The notes beneath the pieces were generated by a model. The model was not told where the DNA came from. It did no database searches and was given only the letters and a program-made list of their open reading frames with translations. The translations under genes and the position numbers were made by a program. Below, piece after piece: positions 60,815 through 64,000 of a stretch of 64,000 nt of DNA (position 1 is its first letter; the number at the start of each line of letters is the position of its first letter). The DNA is from Paenibacillus doosanensis (GTDB lineage: Bacteria; Bacillota; Bacilli; Paenibacillales; NBRC-103111), in assembly GCF_025060755.1 (NCBI RefSeq), contig NZ_JANYUY010000023.1:43765-107764 (forward strand), read 5' to 3'.

Positions 60815-62599
60815 TCAGTTCGCTTGCAGCGGATAAAGCACCAAGTCGACCGGGAGCTGCGTTCCGTCCACAGCCATAATTTCGATATCGACGCTGTTTT
60901 CCCCGCCGCCCGTCCTGTGCAGCAGCACCGCTTCGTTCTCGGTCAATCCGGCGGCCGGAATTGTAATGATATTGCCGTTCACTCTCACGGCTCCTTGGAA
61001 AAACCCGCTTCTCGGATGGAGCGCGATAGCCATCTTGCCCGTATGCTCCAACTGAATTCGATAGCGCACTCCGGCATGGTTCCGATTTTCAAGCGGCTGC
61101 TTGTTCATCGCATCATACCCTTGCAGCGGCGGCTCCAGCGACGGGTCGCCCATGCCGACGGCGGCGGGCCATTTCAGGGAATGCGCGTCGATGGTCCAGC
61201 CTACTTCCGATACCGGGAACGTTCCGTTCTTGGCGCCGTTCGACGCGACGAGCGGATAGCCGCTCAGATTATACGTCGTATCGCCCGGAGCGATCATCGC
61301 GTAGGATACCGATATTTCGCCGTCCGTCCGGATATCGTAGAGCCCCTGGAACGTCTGGCCGGGGGCCATATTCGGGCTTATCTTGTAATAGACGGCAGCG
61401 CCCGGCTCGATCACCAACTCATCTTCGCGGGGCGCCGAGCTCAAGAAGTCCTCGGCCGTCTTGCCCAAGCGGACGGCGCCGTACACCGACGGACCCGATT
61501 CGGCTTGCCGCGTCGTTGTCACCTTTACCGCCTTCTCATTATTATTGCGCATGACGACGGCCAACTGGGACTCGGTTCGGCCGCCGTTCGTATATTGCGG
61601 ATACAACCTGGCCTCACCGTTTACCTTCTCCTGATATAAATAACCGAGCCCCGCTGCGAACCGGCTGCCGCTTCCCAATACGAGCGGCTTGTCCTCCGGC
61701 TGACGGACGAGAACCGGCAGCTTGCTCTCCTCCGGTCCGTATACCGCGTTCAATACATCGTCATTCGCCTTGAACACGGCGCCCGGAGCGTCGTAATAAT
61801 AAGGGAACTGCGCCTCGGAGAGATACGGCTCATCCTCGATCGTAACCGATCGGGTGAACGGCTCGCTTTCATTGCCCTTTCCGTCCTTCACCCGCAAAGT
61901 CACCGGATAAATACCCGGCTTATAGTAGGCGTCCTGCTTCCCGTTCCATTCGTAATCGGGAAGCCCTTCCGCGTCCGGATCGTAGCTTAGGTCGACGTAA
62001 TCCACCTTCTCTCCCAGCTTGTAGGACGATTTGCCGAAAGCGAACAGCGCGATCGGCCGCGAATTCGGCTGTGCGTCGTCCTTGGTCAAATCCGACTCCT
62101 TATATGCGGAAGAAGGCGTTCCGATGAAGCTGATCTGTGCGCTTTGTCCGTCGGCGGCGAGCTTATACTGCAAATCCGCATACTCCGCAATCCACGACAG
62201 CTTGACCAGAAGACGGTCATTGCGGATATCGGCGACCGACGAGTAGTCGTCCGGTTCGCCATTGACCGTGATCGAGCGGCTGCCCAAATCGAATTCGATG
62301 AACGCCTTCGGCGTCAGAAGACGGATAGTATTCGCATCTCCATCCCAATTCAGCTCCAGCCCCCTCGTATCCGCCAGCCATCTAAGCGGTATGTAAAAGC
62401 TGTCGCCCGCGATAACCGCCGGCTGCTCCAGCCGTACCTGCTGCCCGTTAACGGTAACCGCGCTTTTCTCCGCGAACAGCTCAATGTGCTGCGGGGCTAC
62501 GGATACCGCTCCCGCCGCTGCGGGAAACAGCAAGCCGAATGCAGCTGCTGCACTTACCAATGTTCCTGTTTTTAACGAAGATGTCAACATTCGAAGCAT
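60815..62599 (-). CDS. Secreted protein, copper-amine-oxidase N-domain plus PKD-like domain (paralogue 1)
   Basis: 594 residues, signal peptide cleaved near AGAVS (residue 32). Same domain order as the downstream paralogue: copper amine oxidase N-terminal-like domain (about 45-150, VTVNGQQVRLEQPAVIAGDSFYIPLRWLADTRG), PKD-like domain (about 183-250, YKLGEKVDYVDLSYDPDAEGLPDYEWNGKQDAYYKPGIYPVTLRVKDGKGNESEPF) and a long unassigned region with YQEKVNGEARLYPQY and PGAAVYYKISPNMAPGQTFQGLYDIRTDGEISVSY. Clearly a tandem duplication that has diverged. AAAGGAG precedes the ATG, eight bases after the glycerate kinase stop. Confidence 0.85.
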   Translation of the reverse strand: MLRMLTSSLKTGTLVSAAAAFGLLFPAAAGAVSVAPQHIELFAEKSAVTVNGQQVRLEQPAVIAGDSFYIPLRWLADTRGLELNWDGDANTIRLLTPKAFIEFDLGSRSITVNGEPDDYSSVADIRNDRLLVKLSWIAEYADLQYKLAADGQSAQISFIGTPSSAYKESDLTKDDAQPNSRPIALFAFGKSSYKLGEKVDYVDLSYDPDAEGLPDYEWNGKQDAYYKPGIYPVTLRVKDGKGNESEPFTRSVTIEDEPYLSEAQFPYYYDAPGAVFKANDDVLNAVYGPEESKLPVLVRQPEDKPLVLGSGSRFAAGLGYLYQEKVNGEARLYPQYTNGGRTESQLAVVMRNNNEKAVKVTTTRQAESGPSVYGAVRLGKTAEDFLSSAPREDELVIEPGAAVYYKISPNMAPGQTFQGLYDIRTDGEISVSYAMIAPGDTTYNLSGYPLVASNGAKNGTFPVSEVGWTIDAHSLKWPAAVGMGDPSLEPPLQGYDAMNKQPLENRNHAGVRYRIQLEHTGKMAIALHPRSGFFQGAVRVNGNIITIPAAGLTENEAVLLHRTGGGENSVDIEIMAVDGTQLPVDLVLYPLQAN

Positions 62600-62606
62600 G
62601 AATTCC

Positions 62607-63749
62607 TTAACTCCTTTTTTTCAATAATGCGAATAACCGAACGACCCGCTCGGCCGCGTCCTCAGCCAGCCTGTGCGCTTCCCGCATCGCCTGCTCCAGC
62701 GGCATCGGCTTGTCCGTCAGCGGGAAAACGCTGACGACTCCGCTATCGTAGAGGCATTCGATTCCTTGGCCGATCGACCCGGCAATCAGCACACAGGGCA
62801 CGCCGAGACGTTTGGCCTGCTTCGCGACTCCGTAGGGGGTCTTTCCCCGCTCCGTCTGGAAGTCGCACTGGCCTTCGCCGGACAGCACAAGATCGGCGCC
62901 TTCCAGATGCTTCGCCAGCTGCGCCGCTTCAATAACGATCTCGACGCCCGGCTTCAGCTCGGCGTTCAGGAATGCGACGGCTCCCCCGCCTAATCCTCCC
63001 GCCGCTCCCGCTCCGGGCAGCTCCAGAATATCGGCGCCGATATCCCGCTGCACGACCGCGGCATAAGTGCGAAGCGCCTCGTCGAGCCGATCCGCCATCT
63101 CCGGCGTAGCGCCCTTCTGCGGGCCGAACACGGCGCTTGCTCCCTGAGGGCCGCAAAGCGGATTGTCGACGTCGCAAGCGACGATGAAGCGGCTCTCCCG
63201 CAGCCGGGGGTCCATGCCCGACCCGTCGATGGAAGCGAGCCTGCCCAGCGCCTCTCCTCCTTGGCCGACCGGCCGGCCGGACTCGTCGAGAAACCGCGCC
63301 CCCAATGCTTGGGCCATGCCGGCCCCGCCGTCATTGGTAGCGCTGCCGCCCAGTCCGATAATGAAAGATCGGCATCCCCGGTCCAGCGCGTCCTTAATTA
63401 ACTCCCCCATACCATACGTCGTTGCCGCAAGCGGGTTTCTCTCTTCCGGGCGAATCAAATACAAGCCGGATGCTTCAGCCACCTCGATAACGGCGGTTGC
63501 CCCGTCTCCAAGCACTCCGTACATCGCCTCCACCTGCGCTCCGAGCGGGCCGCGGACGCTCACCTTATGCGTCGTTCCCCCGGTAGCGTCGACCAGGCTG
63601 CGCACCGTGCCCTCTCCTCCGTCGGCCATGGGCACCTTGACGATATGCGCTTCGGGGACTGCGCGGCGGATGCCGCGCTCCATCGCGTCGCAAGCTTCCC
63701 CGGCGGTTAAACTGCCTTTATAAGAATCCGGAGCCAACACAATCTTCAC
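62607..63749 (-). CDS. Glycerate kinase (GarK/GlxK family)
   Basis: 380 residues from a GTG at 63749 (AAGGGGA 7 bases upstream). This makes the N-terminus (M)KIVLAPDSYKGSLTAGEACDAMERGIR, as in the family; the open frame upstream lacks support. Further signature parts are VPMADGGEGTVRSLVDATGG, RSFIIGLGGSATNDGGAGMAQALGARFLD, and DLVLSGEGQCDFQTERGKTPYGVA. Phosphorylates D-glycerate to 2-phosphoglycerate. It is first in a unit with two secreted proteins, an unexpected partnership. Confidence 0.92.
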   Translation of the reverse strand: MKIVLAPDSYKGSLTAGEACDAMERGIRRAVPEAHIVKVPMADGGEGTVRSLVDATGGTTHKVSVRGPLGAQVEAMYGVLGDGATAVIEVAEASGLYLIRPEERNPLAATTYGMGELIKDALDRGCRSFIIGLGGSATNDGGAGMAQALGARFLDESGRPVGQGGEALGRLASIDGSGMDPRLRESRFIVACDVDNPLCGPQGASAVFGPQKGATPEMADRLDEALRTYAAVVQRDIGADILELPGAGAAGGLGGGAVAFLNAELKPGVEIVIEAAQLAKHLEGADLVLSGEGQCDFQTERGKTPYGVAKQAKRLGVPCVLIAGSIGQGIECLYDSGVVSVFPLTDKPMPLEQAMREAHRLAEDAAERVVRLFALLKKRS

Positions 63750-63843
63750 TGAACTGTCCCCTTCCATGGTAAAAAGTTCATCTCCCATTAAGAATACTAC
63801 CATGTATTAAAACGATGCGTCCAGCATCCAGGCATATCCGCAT

Positions 63844-63999
63844 TTACAGCATTCGCCGATCATGAACAAATCCCCCAAAAGCCATCCATGCCGCTGACGC
63901 GGCACCATTGATGATGAAAATGGGGTTGGTACTAACAAAAAACGTTAACACTGCTACTATGGCTGGCGAGGAAGGTCGGTTCACTTTGGTGTCCTGAAC
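63844..63999 (-). CDS. Possible 3' end of an open frame at the window edge
   Basis: A minus-strand frame enters from beyond the window and stays open for 51 codons to a TAA at 63844-63846, with a hydrophobic stretch (AIVAVLTFFVSTNPIFIING). It contains the 18-base piece shared with the dispersed repeat, which argues against its being a normal gene. Too short to judge. Confidence 0.2.
   Translation of the reverse strand, partial: VQDTKVNRPSSPAIVAVLTFFVSTNPIFIINGAASAAWMAFGGFVHDRRML
63864..63881 (+). repeat. Partial copy of the dispersed structured repeat
   Basis: GAACAAATCCCCCAAAAG is identical to the left end of repeat copy 2 and differs by one base from copy 1, in the same orientation. The following bases differ, but again include a GCCGC-TGAC-GCGGC hairpin and a later GGGG that could pair with CCCC. 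It may be a truncated or divergent copy that continues past the window. Confidence 0.45.
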
Positions 64000-64000
64000 C

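Noticed and set aside
1..64000. CRISPR arrays, tRNA/rRNA genes, complete insertion sequences or prophage
   Set aside because: No regularly spaced repeats, no cloverleaf or rRNA-like conserved blocks, no transposase or phage structural genes were seen; xerS is the only site-specific recombinase and has chromosomal context.

Overview
The window reads as chromosome of a spore-forming, low-to-mid-GC Gram-positive of the Paenibacillus type. The evidence is gene content: two carbohydrate/oligosaccharide ABC systems paired with a YesM/YesN-type two-component system and with a membrane-bound AraC regulator, a YhcN/YlaJ spore lipoprotein, a Spo0E-family phosphatase, YuaF/FloT, YpdA, an SLH-domain protein and copper-amine-oxidase N-domain proteins. 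Strong AGGAGG-type ribosome binding sites and hairpin-plus-U-tract terminators agree. No rRNA, tRNA, CRISPR array, prophage or intact insertion sequence was seen. The organism assignment is inference from gene content, not from a marker gene.

Layout. 1-5.6 kb (minus): sugar ABC operon (two permeases, lipoprotein binding protein) followed by its probable histidine kinase and a response regulator cut by the window edge. 5.7-8.3 kb: methyltransferase and the manganese transporter mntH with MntR-like operators. 8.3-12.1 kb: MoxR / DUF58 / DUF4129 / unknown 115-aa protein, four genes joined by three 4-base ATGA overlaps. 12.4-16.8 kb: YhcN-like lipoprotein, xerS, a 39-aa protein behind two tandem operator-like palindromes, an MreB paralogue, and a two-gene unit resembling a toxin-antitoxin pair whose PIN-like product has altered active-site residues. 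16.9-21.5 kb: OatA-like acyltransferase, then a TetR/MFS pair sharing a 24-bp inverted-repeat operator. 21.6-27.8 kb (minus): oligosaccharide ABC system under a 769-aa membrane-bound AraC regulator.

27.8-44.8 kb holds many single-gene units: a small flavoprotein, Spo0E-like protein, MDR and iron alcohol dehydrogenases, YciI, a cupin/AraC regulator, MFS and MATE exporters, uracil permease, SLH protein, phosphoesterase, SDR and uridine kinase. Two copies of a roughly 180-bp foldable repeat lie here (27.86 and 32.81 kb), each abutting the terminator of a minus-strand gene; an 18-base piece of it recurs at 63.86 kb.

44.9-53.5 kb: a two-gene 2-oxoacid:ferredoxin oxidoreductase (alpha-beta and gamma-delta fusions), a Nudix hydrolase, yuaF-floT behind a sigma-W-type promoter, and transketolase. 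53.6-58.9 kb: phosphodiester glycosidase, FucU/RbsD-type mutarotase, FAD oxidase, PmtA-like methyltransferase, ypdA and an orphan PhnC-like ATPase. 58.9-63.8 kb (minus): glycerate kinase followed by two paralogous secreted proteins, each with a copper-amine-oxidase N-domain and a PKD-like domain. The best candidates for undescribed biology are the structured repeat, the doubly-operated 39-aa gene, the PIN-like pair and the paralogous secreted proteins.
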